From the NCBI GenBank assembly GCA_023715865.1, contig JAMBOW010000004.1, positions 186,001 to 250,000 of the forward strand: 64,000 nt of DNA, in the 5' to 3' direction. The translations under genes and the position numbers were made by a program. Positions 25,430-33,977 of the stretch are shown here, in pieces (within the stretch, counting starts at the first letter, position 1; each line of letters opens with the position of its first letter). The DNA comes from Neobacillus mesonae (GTDB lineage: Bacteria > Bacillota > Bacilli > Paenibacillales > Paenibacillaceae). The notes beneath the pieces were generated by a model that saw only the letters and a program-made list of their open reading frames with translations, was not told where the DNA came from and made no database searches.

Positions 25430-25526
25430 AAAAAGACCATCGCGAAGAAAAAATGAAGCGATAAGTTCCTTTCGTTACTGTATAGGAAACTTCCCGGTTC
25501 AGCATTCTTCCCGAGGGTCTTTTTTT
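25430..25526 (+). terminator. Long-loop hairpin after ABC operon
   Basis: AAAAAGACC (25430-25438) and GGTCTTTTT (25516-25524) pair perfectly over 9 bases. They enclose 77 bases that hold a second stem (AAGTTCC with GGAAACTT). It works as a terminator at the 3' end, but the enclosed structured stretch is longer than usual. Confidence 0.5.
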
Positions 25527-25637
25527 CTATTGCCTTAAATGGATGATTTTGGTATGATAGTGTCCTTCTCTCGCATTTCACCTTGTCTGAAGCACGCTTG
25601 TTCAGCGTCTCATCAAGCTTATCGGAGGTGTATTCAA

Positions 25638-26414
25638 TTGCTTTATTTCACCCTGGCGCAAAAAGCCTATGCAAGAAATCTGCAGTATCGCGGTGCACAT
25701 ATGGTGCACAATGTTGCCAGCGCTTTGTTCGGTTATCTGTATGCCTGTATCTGGATTGGCATCGGACGAGACAATACGCTTGGCGAATACGGGACCCAAG
25801 GGATGGTCAGTTACATTGCGTTTACGCAAGCATCCTTGTGGGTAACGACATTTTTGACAAATGGCCTTGGCATCCCTGAAACCGTGCGGACAGGGCATAT
25901 TGCCATGGATCTGATGCGCCCTGTGCATCTGTTTACGCATCTGATGAGCCGGGAATGGGGGCAGGTGCTCTACCAGTTTATGTTCAAATCCATTCCCATT
26001 TACATCGTGTATCTTCTTGCATTCAACCTGCAGCTTCCTTCAGATGGCATGACTTACATATGGACAGCGATCAGTCTGCTCGGCGCTGCCTACATGGGCA
26101 TTTGCATCAATTTCATTATCGGGGTCACGGCAATGTGGACGACCGAATCGGCGTGGCTGCAGTGGACCAATCATGCGCTCGTCAATTTGCTTGCAGGCTT
26201 CTTCATCCCCATTGAATGGCTTCCGGGATGGCTCGAGTCTATCGCCTGGTTATCTCCTTATCCTTATCTTCTGTATGTCCCTACGAGAATTTATCTGGGC
26301 TACTCAGATGTTCACCTGATTACGGGGACGATGGTATGGGGCGTGCTCCTTACACTCCTTTGTTTCCTTGCAACCTATTTCCTGAGACGGAAAGTGGAGG
26401 TGCAGGGCGGATGA
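25638..26414 (+). CDS. ABC-2 family permease (COG4587-like)
   Basis: 258-residue membrane protein with six predicted helices. The start is TTG at 25638, with GGAGGTG at 25624-25630, 7 bases upstream. The earlier in-frame ATG would put the ribosome site inside the gene and add a non-conserved tail. Segments such as GFFIPIEWLPGWL and LSPYPYLLYVPTRIYLG are typical of the first permease of the three-gene ABC-2 family (ATPase COG4586, permeases COG4587 and COG3694). It overlaps the next gene by four bases (ATGA). Substrate unknown; export of a lipid or peptide is likely. Confidence 0.8.
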   Translation: MLYFTLAQKAYARNLQYRGAHMVHNVASALFGYLYACIWIGIGRDNTLGEYGTQGMVSYIAFTQASLWVTTFLTNGLGIPETVRTGHIAMDLMRPVHLFTHLMSREWGQVLYQFMFKSIPIYIVYLLAFNLQLPSDGMTYIWTAISLLGAAYMGICINFIIGVTAMWTTESAWLQWTNHALVNLLAGFFIPIEWLPGWLESIAWLSPYPYLLYVPTRIYLGYSDVHLITGTMVWGVLLTLLCFLATYFLRRKVEVQGG

Positions 26415-27220
26415 AGCAGAACAAACTGAAAGCCTATTTTGAGCTTTACTCTCTACTAATCCGCACCAGCATCAAAAGCTCCATGCAATACAAATTCAAC
26501 TTCTTCTTGGGCGCCTTTCTGGCTGCTCTCATTCAAATTGCCGAATTTCTTATGATTGCCATCGTTCTGAATCGCTTTGGAGCCATCCAAGGCTGGTCCA
26601 TCTATGAAGTAGGTTATTTGTTTGCCATCATGACCTTGTCCAAAACGGTGTACCGCTCGTTCGCCAATGAAGTGCACCATCTCGAAAAATATTTAGTCAG
26701 CGGAGATCTGGATCAGCTTTTGACACGTCCGCTGCCTGTGCTCTTTACACTCTTGCCTCAGCGATTCCGAATTATGCTTGGAGAATGGCTGCAGGGAGGC
26801 TTCGTGTTTGCTTGGTCCATCTACGGCATGATGAGCTCGGGACAGATCAGCTGGATCGCCATTCCGCAGTCAATGTTCGTCATCCTTACTGGTGCGGTCA
26901 TTTTGTTCTCTATCGGTCTCGCCACGGCAACGCTTGGGTTTTGGACGACGCGAATCAGCGAATTGCAGACGTTCACAGAGGATGCAGCGGGTACAGCTGC
27001 AAGATACCCGCTCTCTCTGTATCCAAACTGGCTTGCCGGACTGCTGCTAGTTGTACTCCCAGTAGGACTCGTGAATTATGCACCGGCACTATATATCTTA
27101 CGGGGTGAAGCAGGTCCTTGGATCCTCGCTGTGATATTAGGTGCAGCCTTGCTATGCCTTTCACTCAGTCTCAAGTTCTGGAGCTATGGCATGACGAAAT
27201 ATCAGAGTACAGGAAGCTAA
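26411..27220 (+). CDS. ABC-2 family permease (COG3694-like)
   Basis: 269-residue partner permease with six helices. The conserved FANEVHHLEKYLVSGDLDQLLTRPLPVLF loop is characteristic of this family and should contact the ATPase. The start is ATG 26411, overlapping the upstream stop. The frame is open further upstream, but that part is an out-of-frame reading of the first permease. It is followed after 15 bases by the ATPase gene. Confidence 0.82.
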   Translation: MKQNKLKAYFELYSLLIRTSIKSSMQYKFNFFLGAFLAALIQIAEFLMIAIVLNRFGAIQGWSIYEVGYLFAIMTLSKTVYRSFANEVHHLEKYLVSGDLDQLLTRPLPVLFTLLPQRFRIMLGEWLQGGFVFAWSIYGMMSSGQISWIAIPQSMFVILTGAVILFSIGLATATLGFWTTRISELQTFTEDAAGTAARYPLSLYPNWLAGLLLVVLPVGLVNYAPALYILRGEAGPWILAVILGAALLCLSLSLKFWSYGMTKYQSTGS

Positions 27221-27235
27221 GGGGGACTATAACCA

Positions 27236-28216
27236 ATGATTGAAGTACATGAGCTTCATAAAGAATTCAAAATACCGGTTGTGCGGGAGGGACGTTTTTC
27301 CGGACTGCGAACTTTCTTTTCGAGAGAATATCATGTAAAAAAAGCGGTGACGAACATCAGCTTTAAGATTGATCCCGGTGAATTTGTCGGATATATCGGA
27401 CCGAACGGGGCCGGTAAATCAACGACAATCAAAATGTTGACTGGCATTCTTCATCCGAGTTCAGGCAAAGTGCTGGTAAGCGGCATGAATCCGCATGAAC
27501 AGCGCAGACAAGTGGTGAGACGGCTTGGCGTTGTCTTCGGACAGCGCAGCCAGCTATGGTGGGATCTCCCCGTGAGGGACAGCTATGATATTCTCGCCAA
27601 GATGTACCGAGTTGACGAAGCAGACAAGAACAGGCGGATCGATCAGTTTGCTGAGCTTCTTGATCTTAAGGAATTTTGGGATACGCCTGTTCGTAAGCTG
27701 TCGCTTGGACAGCGGATGCGGGCAGATCTGGGAGCAGCGATGCTTCATGAACCGGACATCCTGTTTCTCGATGAGCCGACAATAGGACTAGACGTGAATG
27801 CAAAGCGGAATATACGTGCATTTTTGAAGGTGCTTAACGAGGAGCTTGGCAAAACCATTCTGCTTACAACCCATGACATGGATGATATTGAGCAGCTGTG
27901 CAGCCGCGTCATGGTGATTAATCACGGACAGCTGACCTATGACGGGACCGTGCAGTCCTTGCGTGATAATATCGGTCTTCCTACAATAATTAAAGTGTCA
28001 TATCGCGGAGCTTGCGACATACCGGAGTCGGCTGGGGTCCATAACCATCCGTTGATGAAATTGTCCCTGATGACAGAGAATACGGTGACTATTGAAGCGA
28101 ACCGAAACAGAATTACGACAATGGAGATTTTGAAGGAGCTGGGAGAGTGGGGAGAGATCGAGGACGTTGAAATGCAGGAACCTGATTTTGAAGATGTCAT
28201 TCATAAAGTCTACTAA
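27236..28216 (+). CDS. ABC transporter ATP-binding protein (COG4586-like)
   Basis: 326-residue ATPase with an N-terminal extension before Walker A (GPNGAGKST). The family-specific FGQRSQLWWDLPVRDSYDIL stretch follows the Q-loop. The signature is LSLGQRMRADLGAA, Walker B is ILFLDEPTIGLD, and the switch histidine is in TTHDMDDIE. The altered signature (LSLGQ) is normal for this group. It energises the two preceding permeases. The C-terminal 80 residues form the usual accessory domain. Confidence 0.87.
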   Translation: MIEVHELHKEFKIPVVREGRFSGLRTFFSREYHVKKAVTNISFKIDPGEFVGYIGPNGAGKSTTIKMLTGILHPSSGKVLVSGMNPHEQRRQVVRRLGVVFGQRSQLWWDLPVRDSYDILAKMYRVDEADKNRRIDQFAELLDLKEFWDTPVRKLSLGQRMRADLGAAMLHEPDILFLDEPTIGLDVNAKRNIRAFLKVLNEELGKTILLTTHDMDDIEQLCSRVMVINHGQLTYDGTVQSLRDNIGLPTIIKVSYRGACDIPESAGVHNHPLMKLSLMTENTVTIEANRNRITTMEILKELGEWGEIEDVEMQEPDFEDVIHKVY

Positions 28217-28237
28217 GTCTATACATTTGATCGTGCG

Positions 28238-28277
28238 AGAGGAACTTCTGTATTTGGCAGGAGATCCTCTTTTTCTT
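28238..28277 (+). terminator. Rho-independent terminator
   Basis: AGAGGA (28238-28243) pairs with TCCTCT (28265-28270), with an inner TTCTG/CAGGA stem, followed by TTTTCTTTT. It ends the ABC-2 operon. Confidence 0.8.
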
Positions 28278-28416
28278 TTGTGAGAAATCAGAATAATTAA
28301 GATTGGGGCTTGCTTTTTCTTCACTTTTTTAGGACGATACATAGGAGAGTAGAATCCGCTTTCATCCGAAATGAAGGTGACATAAAAAGGTTTTTTCATG
28401 AAGCAATCTTTTGTTA

Positions 28417-28430
28417 CTAAAACGTTTTAG
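28417..28430. promoter_or_regulatory. Perfect palindrome upstream of fucosidase, LacI-type operator candidate
   Basis: CTAAAACGTTTTAG is a perfect 14-bp palindrome with a central CG, the form preferred by LacI/GalR regulators. It lies 77 bases before the GH95 start. No LacI-family gene is in the window, so the regulator would be elsewhere. Confidence 0.45.
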
Positions 28431-28506
28431 ATATTCTGGAGAGCCTTACATCAATCGCCCTTACCCTGACTTTCGGTATATAAAATGAATAAATGGAGGA
28501 AAGCAC

Positions 28507-30897
28507 ATGTTCTTAACGTACAATCGTCCAGCCAAGGAATGGACGGAGGCCCTTCCCGTCGGTAACGGTAGAATGGGGGCCATGGTATTTGGACGGATGG
28601 AGCAGGAAAGACTGCAGCTGAACGAGGATACTTTATGGTCCGGACCGCCTCAGGATTGGAACAACCCGGAATCACTGAAGGTGCTCCCTGAAGTCCGTCG
28701 TTTAATTAAGGAAGGAAAGCATGCGGAGGCAGACAAGCTGTCTAAGAAGATGATGGGGGCTTATACCCAGTCCTACCTGCCTTTTGGTGATTTGTATATT
28801 AACTTTGATCATGGCGATATCGGCTGGAATTATAAACGGACCTTGGAGCTTTCTGAAGGCGTTGCCACAACTCAGTATCAAATTGGAGAAACGGTGTTTA
28901 CACGGGAAGTGTTTTCTTCCTATCCGGATCAGGTTATTGTCCTGCGTCTTGAGGCAAACCTTCCGGGTAAACTGAGTCTTCAGGCTGGTCTTAGCAGTCT
29001 GCTGCGTCATGAAAAAGGAGTGGATGGAGAACATGCTGTAATGCGTGGCTACGCACCAGAGCATATTCATCCAAGCTATTATCCTGCAAATGATCCTATT
29101 CGTTACGGAACTCCAGAGGAAACGGATGCAATGCGGTTTGAAGGACGTATTGCTGTCAAACATGAAGGCGGGACTTCCAAAGTTGATGCATCCGGTATCC
29201 GTATCGTGGGAGCGGACAGTGCTACCATTTATTTAAGCATGGCAACGAGCTTTAATGGCTATGATCGCTCACCAGGGAAGGACGGAAGGGATGAGGGAGC
29301 TGCTTCCAAGCATGATCTGGAGAAGGCGCTTCAGTACGATTACACTGAGCTTCGAGCACGGCATGTAGAGGACTATCAAAGGCTGTATAATCGGGTTCAG
29401 CTCGACCTCGGTCAAGGATTAGCGCCAGCCGACCTTCCGACAGATGAACGTATCGTTCAGTTCGGCGGCAAGGATCCTTATCTGGTCAATCTCCTGTTCC
29501 AATACGGGCGCTATTTGATGATTTCGAGCTCCAGACCGGGAACACAGCCAGCAAATCTGCAAGGAATATGGAACCATGAGACAAGAGCACCTTGGAGCAG
29601 TAACTATACACTCAACATTAATGCGGAAATGAACTATTGGCCGGCAGAAACTGCGAATCTGTCGGAATGTCATGAGCCTTTAATTGACCTGATCAAGCGA
29701 CTCTCCGTCAATGGTAAGAAGACAGCGGAAGTTCACTATGGTACCCGGGGCTGGACGGCTTCCCACAATACTGATATTTGGGGGCATTCCGCACCAGTCG
29801 GCAATTTCGGGCACGGCGATCCGGTATGGGCCCTATGGCAAATGGGCGGCGTATGGCTGTGCCAGCATTTATATGAGCATTATGCATTTACTAAGGACGA
29901 GGATTTCCTAAGAAATACGGCATATCCGATCATGAAGGAAGCTGCGCTCTTCTGCCTCGACTGGCTCATTCCGGGTGAGGATGGCAAGCTTGTTACCGCT
30001 CCTTCTACCTCTCCTGAACACCGCTTCGTGGTGGATGGGGAATTGTATGGTGTAACGACGGCGGCCACGATGGATCTTGCTCTCATGCATGATCTGTTTA
30101 CGAACATTGCAGAAGTGACAGAGATTCTGGGTGAAGATAAGGACTTTGCCGGTGAGGTGCTGGCAGCAAGAGAACAGCTTCCTCCACTGCAAATCGGCAA
30201 GCACGGACAGCTGCAGGAGTGGCTGTATGATTATGAGGATGAGGATGTTCATCATCGACATGTATCCCATCTATTTGGGGTATATCCGGGCCGCCAAATC
30301 ACAGAAAGTCTTGCACCTGAGCTGCTCAAGGCGGCACGGGTATCACTTGAACGTCGCGGTGACGGCGGTACAGGCTGGAGTCTCGGCTGGAAGGTCGGTC
30401 TATGGGCACGATTCCAGGATGGGGATCGGGCACACCGACTTGTCTCCAATCTGCTTCAGCTGGTTCGTGACGGTTCCGAAAGATACGAGAGCGGGGGCGT
30501 GTACCCGAATTTGTTCGACGCGCATCCACCTTTCCAAATTGACGGCAACTTTGCAGCAACCTCAGGGATTATTGAGCTGTTGTTGCAATCGCACCAAGGC
30601 TATATTGAGCTTCTTCCTGCACTTCCTAAGGCTTGGGAGAACGGCTCTGTAAAAGGTCTGCGCGCCAGAGGCGGGTATGAAATAGATCTTGAATGGAAGA
30701 ATGGACAGCTGGCTCATGCCGAGATCCGTTCTGATTATAACGGAGAGTGCGCTGTGTTCTTAAAGGGCACAGCTGCAGATGCCATCAAGGTTGCGAACAG
30801 TGACGGGGCAGAGGTTAAGGCTGAAGTCAATAAGAATGGGCTTCTTACTTTCACTGTAGAGTCTAAAGGTGTTTATACCATTAGTTTGCAGAGATAG
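28507..30897 (+). CDS. GH95 alpha-L-fucosidase family protein
   Basis: 796-residue glycoside hydrolase family 95 enzyme that cuts terminal alpha-1,2-L-fucose or, in some members, alpha-L-galactose. The N-terminal signature [21 protein letters not shown] is diagnostic. The inverting-mechanism residues are all present: Asn421 and Asp423 (HNTDIWG), Glu504 (STSPEHRF) and Asp679 (FQIDGNF). There is no signal peptide, so it acts in the cytoplasm on imported oligosaccharides. It stands alone between an upstream palindrome and a terminator. The substrate may be plant xyloglucan or rhamnogalacturonan side chains, given the PL11 gene nearby; this is inference. Confidence 0.92.
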   Translation: MFLTYNRPAKEWTEALPVGNGRMGAMVFGRMEQERLQLNEDTLWSGPPQDWNNPESLKVLPEVRRLIKEGKHAEADKLSKKMMGAYTQSYLPFGDLYINFDHGDIGWNYKRTLELSEGVATTQYQIGETVFTREVFSSYPDQVIVLRLEANLPGKLSLQAGLSSLLRHEKGVDGEHAVMRGYAPEHIHPSYYPANDPIRYGTPEETDAMRFEGRIAVKHEGGTSKVDASGIRIVGADSATIYLSMATSFNGYDRSPGKDGRDEGAASKHDLEKALQYDYTELRARHVEDYQRLYNRVQLDLGQGLAPADLPTDERIVQFGGKDPYLVNLLFQYGRYLMISSSRPGTQPANLQGIWNHETRAPWSSNYTLNINAEMNYWPAETANLSECHEPLIDLIKRLSVNGKKTAEVHYGTRGWTASHNTDIWGHSAPVGNFGHGDPVWALWQMGGVWLCQHLYEHYAFTKDEDFLRNTAYPIMKEAALFCLDWLIPGEDGKLVTAPSTSPEHRFVVDGELYGVTTAATMDLALMHDLFTNIAEVTEILGEDKDFAGEVLAAREQLPPLQIGKHGQLQEWLYDYEDEDVHHRHVSHLFGVYPGRQITESLAPELLKAARVSLERRGDGGTGWSLGWKVGLWARFQDGDRAHRLVSNLLQLVRDGSERYESGGVYPNLFDAHPPFQIDGNFAATSGIIELLLQSHQGYIELLPALPKAWENGSVKGLRARGGYEIDLEWKNGQLAHAEIRSDYNGECAVFLKGTAADAIKVANSDGAEVKAEVNKNGLLTFTVESKGVYTISLQR

Positions 30898-30912
30898 GAT
30901 GTTCACAATAAG

Positions 30913-30942
30913 AAAACGCCGAGTACATCGGCGTTTTTCTTT
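30913..30942. terminator. Bidirectional terminator
   Basis: AAAACGCCGA (30913-30922) and TCGGCGTTTT (30928-30937) form a perfect 10-bp stem with a 5-base loop and T-rich ends on both strands. It ends both the fucosidase and the leftward lpx-aminotransferase operon. Confidence 0.9.
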
Positions 30943-30953
30943 ATCTTCTCTGC

Positions 30954-32052
30954 TCATACTACAAATTCGTTCAATACTTTAACAATATGCTCTACTTCTG
31001 CTTCCTCCAATTGCGGGTGTACGGGGATTGATAATACTTGTTCTGCTAGATTCTCAGCAGTAGGCTGCTGCTTGATTTCAAAGCCTCTATCGTTCGCATA
31101 AGTCATTACGTGCTGTTGTTTATGTAGCGGCATCGGGTAGTAAATTCCGTACCCTACTCCGTTTTGCTTCAAATGGGCACTAAGTTCATTCCGAAAGGGT
31201 GTCTTAATAGTAAATTGATGAAATACATGATCGGCGGATGGAGTCATTTTTGGAAGTGTTATGTAGTCATTGTTTATTTCTGCAAGGTATTTGCCTGCAA
31301 TCATCTTTCGTTTAAAAGTAAAGTCATGTATTTTGCTTAATTGAACGGAACCAATAGCAGCAGATATGCTCGTCATACGGTAATTAAAGCCTAGGACGTC
31401 ATGAACATACTGTCTATTTGAGCCGTGGTTAATCATCTTTCTGCACAATTCAGCGTACTCTGGATTTGTAGATACGATCATTCCGCCTTCAGCTGTAGTC
31501 ATGTTTTTCGTCGGGTAAAAACTGAATGCTCCTCCAATGCCAAAGGTACCGACAGGTTGGCCATCGTAAGATGCACCATGTGCTTGCGCGCAGTCTTCAA
31601 TGATCGTTAGGCTGTATTCTGATGCGATGGACATGATTTCCTTCATGTCGCAGGGTTGACCAAACAGATGGACGAGCAGTAGATATTTTGCGTCGGGGTG
31701 TTCTTTAAGTGTGTTTCGAAGTGCACTAGGTGAAAGGTTAAATGAATGCTCATCAACATCGACGAATATAGGAATCCCTCGACAGTATAAAATGGCGTTT
31801 GTTGTTGCGATAAAGGAAAAGGGTGTAGTCAGCACTTTATCTCCTTCTGTAACGCCTGCCCCAAGCAGTGAGACATGAAGGGAAGCCGTTCCATTGTTTG
31901 CTGCTGCGGCATAAGGGTAACCGAATGTTTCGGAGAAACGCTTCTCAAAATTGAAAAACAGACTCGCCTTGAGCTAATTGGCCTGAGAGCATTACGTTTA
32001 CAACGGCATCGATCTCTTTTTGGTCGATGGAAGGTTTGGCGATGGGTATCAT
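30954..32052 (-). pseudogene. DegT/DnrJ/EryC1-family sugar aminotransferase, frameshifted
   Basis: PLP-dependent nucleotide-sugar aminotransferase, last gene of the lpx operon. The gene starts at ATG 32052 with GGAGG 5 bases upstream and the family start MIPIAKPSIDQKEIDAVV. It reads 35 codons to a premature TGA. One extra A in the run at 31947-31950 (plus strand; T on the coding strand) shifts the frame. Removing it restores VFQFEKRFSETFGYPYAAAANNG and joins the long frame that continues to 30954. That frame holds the PLP-lysine motif FSFYPTKNMTTAEGGM, IIEDCAQAHGA and the C-terminal SIPVHPQL. The full product would be about 365 residues. Either a real pseudogene or a sequencing error. It resembles aminotransferases such as GnnB, ArnB and WecE, but the substrate cannot be told. 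Confidence 0.85.
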
Positions 32053-32127
32053 ATGTTCCTCCGTCTAATTATGCTTAGAATAATTAATATTAGGATCGAA
32101 ATAACGACCTTTGGAACCAGAGAGAAA

Positions 32128-32919
32128 TCACCTCATTCTTGCAATACCTCGTTCAGATTTGTTTACGAAGGATACAATATGTTCTTTAAAAATGGAATGA
32201 GGTAATCTATTAATTTCATCCAGAGCTTGAGATAGAGTTAATTTTTTCCGAAATAGGAGAGAATGAATTTGCTTTATCGTTTTCATGTCATCATTAGACA
32301 TATGGTTTCGTTTTAATCCCACGAGATTAATTCCATATATTTTGGCACGAGTACCACTAGCAAGAGAATAAGGAACGATGTCTTGGAATACGTTACAGCC
32401 AAGACCAATCATGGAATAGCAGCCAATTCTACAGTGCTGGTGAACACCGGCCAACCCGCCGAAGGTTACATAGTCCTCTATTTCCACATGACCAGCAATC
32501 TGTACACCATTTGTGATAGTGACATGGCTGCCAATTACTACATCATGTGCGATATGGGCATAGTTCATAATGAAATTGTTGTGGCCAATACGTGTGATTC
32601 CATTGCCCTTCAACGTACCTTTCGAAATTGTTGCGTATTCTCTTATTATATTACTGTTACCGATGATAAGATGAGTTTCTTCCCCCTTATAGGTCATGTC
32701 CTGTGGAAGGGAGCCAATTACTGCTCCGTGAAAAATATGGTTGTTAGTGCCAATTGTAGTATGAGAACCGATAACAACGCTGCTTCCAATTTTACAGCCG
32801 TCTCCGATCTTTACGTTCTCTTCAATAATGCTGGAGGGACCAATTTCTACATTTTCTCCAATGTATGCTGTAGGATGAATCATTGCAGCAGGATGAACCA
32901 AAGAAGTGGAATGAACCAT
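32128..32919 (-). CDS. lpxA: UDP-N-acetylglucosamine O-acyltransferase (LpxA)
   Basis: Left-handed beta-helix acyltransferase that moves a 3-hydroxyacyl chain from ACP to the 3-OH of UDP-GlcNAc, the first lipid A step. 263 residues, like E. coli LpxA (262). Hexapeptide repeats run from about residue 8 to 185. The catalytic base His125 lies in NYAHIAHD, in register with E. coli. His144 and the GGLAGVHQ region (Gly155, His160, Gln161) also align. The C-terminal helical domain carries GINLVGLKR. The position of the acyl-chain ruler (E. coli Gly173) is Leu173, which predicts a chain shorter than C14. It starts 5 bases after lpxD behind GGAGG. Unexpected in a Gram-positive background. Confidence 0.93.
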   Translation of the reverse strand: MVHSTSLVHPAAMIHPTAYIGENVEIGPSSIIEENVKIGDGCKIGSSVVIGSHTTIGTNNHIFHGAVIGSLPQDMTYKGEETHLIIGNSNIIREYATISKGTLKGNGITRIGHNNFIMNYAHIAHDVVIGSHVTITNGVQIAGHVEIEDYVTFGGLAGVHQHCRIGCYSMIGLGCNVFQDIVPYSLASGTRAKIYGINLVGLKRNHMSNDDMKTIKQIHSLLFRKKLTLSQALDEINRLPHSIFKEHIVSFVNKSERGIARMR

Positions 32920-32924
32920 AAGTG

Positions 32925-33956
32925 CTAACCCTCCTTTAGATGTTTAAGAGTTTTTTCTTCGATAATTTTTAATCTATTGTTAATTTCCTTCATTGTTTTA
33001 GGAAGTCTGGACAGTAAGGCGTATTCTTTTAATTGTTCCTTATGGGGAAGCGCTCGATAGCCGGAAACGAACGATTGTGAAGGTAAGTCCTTCGACAGGC
33101 CGGTTCGTGCCATTAACACGGAATGATCTCCGATAGACACATGATCTACAATACCGCATCCTCCTGCTAAGACCACATGATTACCAATGATGGAGGAGCC
33201 TGCAATAGCGCTTGTCCCGGCAATAATACAGTGCTCGCCGATTTGCACGTTGTGACCGATTTGGACAAGATTGTCGATTTTAGTGCCCTTTCCTATCATC
33301 GTAGAATCGATCGTACCGCGGTCGATTGTCGTGTTGGCGCCGATTTCCACATCATCATAGATAACAACGTTCCCGATATGGGGAATTTTCACATGCCTTT
33401 CCCCGTCCCACTCGTAGCCGAATCCATCAGAGCCAATTACAGAACCTGAATGGATAATGACATTGTCACCTATAAAGGTATCGTTTTGAATCGTTACGTT
33501 GGGATGGATCAAGCAGTTTTCCCCGATAGTAACATGTTCACCAATAAAGCAATTTGAACTAATTATGGTGTTGCTGCCAATAGAGACCCCTTGTTTTACA
33601 ACCACGCCTTCATCAATTTGTATAAGGTTCCCGGCTTTCAGTGAAGGATCGATCATACGTGACAAAATTTCTCCATTCGCTTTCATCTCGCCATGAAACA
33701 TTTTTATTAAAGAAATGAAGGCGAGCCTTGGGTTCTTTACTTTAATGACTGGAAGCTCAAAGTGCTGGATTGTTTCGGGAACAATTACAGCTGATGCGCT
33801 GCAGGAAGCTAATCGACTTGCGTTTTTTTGAGTTACGTAGGTAATTTGACCAGCCTTGGCATTTGATAAAGAAGCAATGCTATGTATCAATATGTCTCCG
33901 TCGCCAACTAACAATCCGTTTAACTCCTGTGCAATTGCTTTTAAATGAAAACCCAT
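32925..33956 (-). CDS. lpxD: UDP-3-O-acyl-glucosamine N-acyltransferase (LpxD)
   Basis: 343 residues, the normal LpxD length (E. coli 341). Three domains are visible: an N-terminal uridine-binding domain (about 1-100), a left-handed beta-helix (about 103-290) and a C-terminal helix (about 305-343). The core [21 protein letters not shown], the TTIDRG motif and catalytic His235 in [10 protein letters not shown] match E. coli LpxD (His239) closely. It adds a 3-hydroxyacyl chain to the 2-amino group made by LpxC. AAGGAGAT is 9 bases before the ATG. The gap to lpxC is 21 bases. Confidence 0.94.
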   Translation of the reverse strand: MGFHLKAIAQELNGLLVGDGDILIHSIASLSNAKAGQITYVTQKNASRLASCSASAVIVPETIQHFELPVIKVKNPRLAFISLIKMFHGEMKANGEILSRMIDPSLKAGNLIQIDEGVVVKQGVSIGSNTIISSNCFIGEHVTIGENCLIHPNVTIQNDTFIGDNVIIHSGSVIGSDGFGYEWDGERHVKIPHIGNVVIYDDVEIGANTTIDRGTIDSTMIGKGTKIDNLVQIGHNVQIGEHCIIAGTSAIAGSSIIGNHVVLAGGCGIVDHVSIGDHSVLMARTGLSKDLPSQSFVSGYRALPHKEQLKEYALLSRLPKTMKEINNRLKIIEEKTLKHLKEG

Positions 33957-33977
33957 ACGTTCATCTCCTTCATCGTT

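Noticed and set aside
25539..25637. N-terminal extension of the first ABC-2 permease
   Set aside because: It would place the GGAGGTG ribosome site within the gene, and the extra residues do not look like permease sequence.
26216..26410. N-terminal extension of the second ABC-2 permease
   Set aside because: It is an out-of-frame reading of the preceding permease; the ATGA overlap marks the true start.
32383..32928. 181-codon frame opposite lpxA
   Set aside because: Antisense shadow of the hexapeptide repeats of lpxA; the repeat pattern makes a false open frame.
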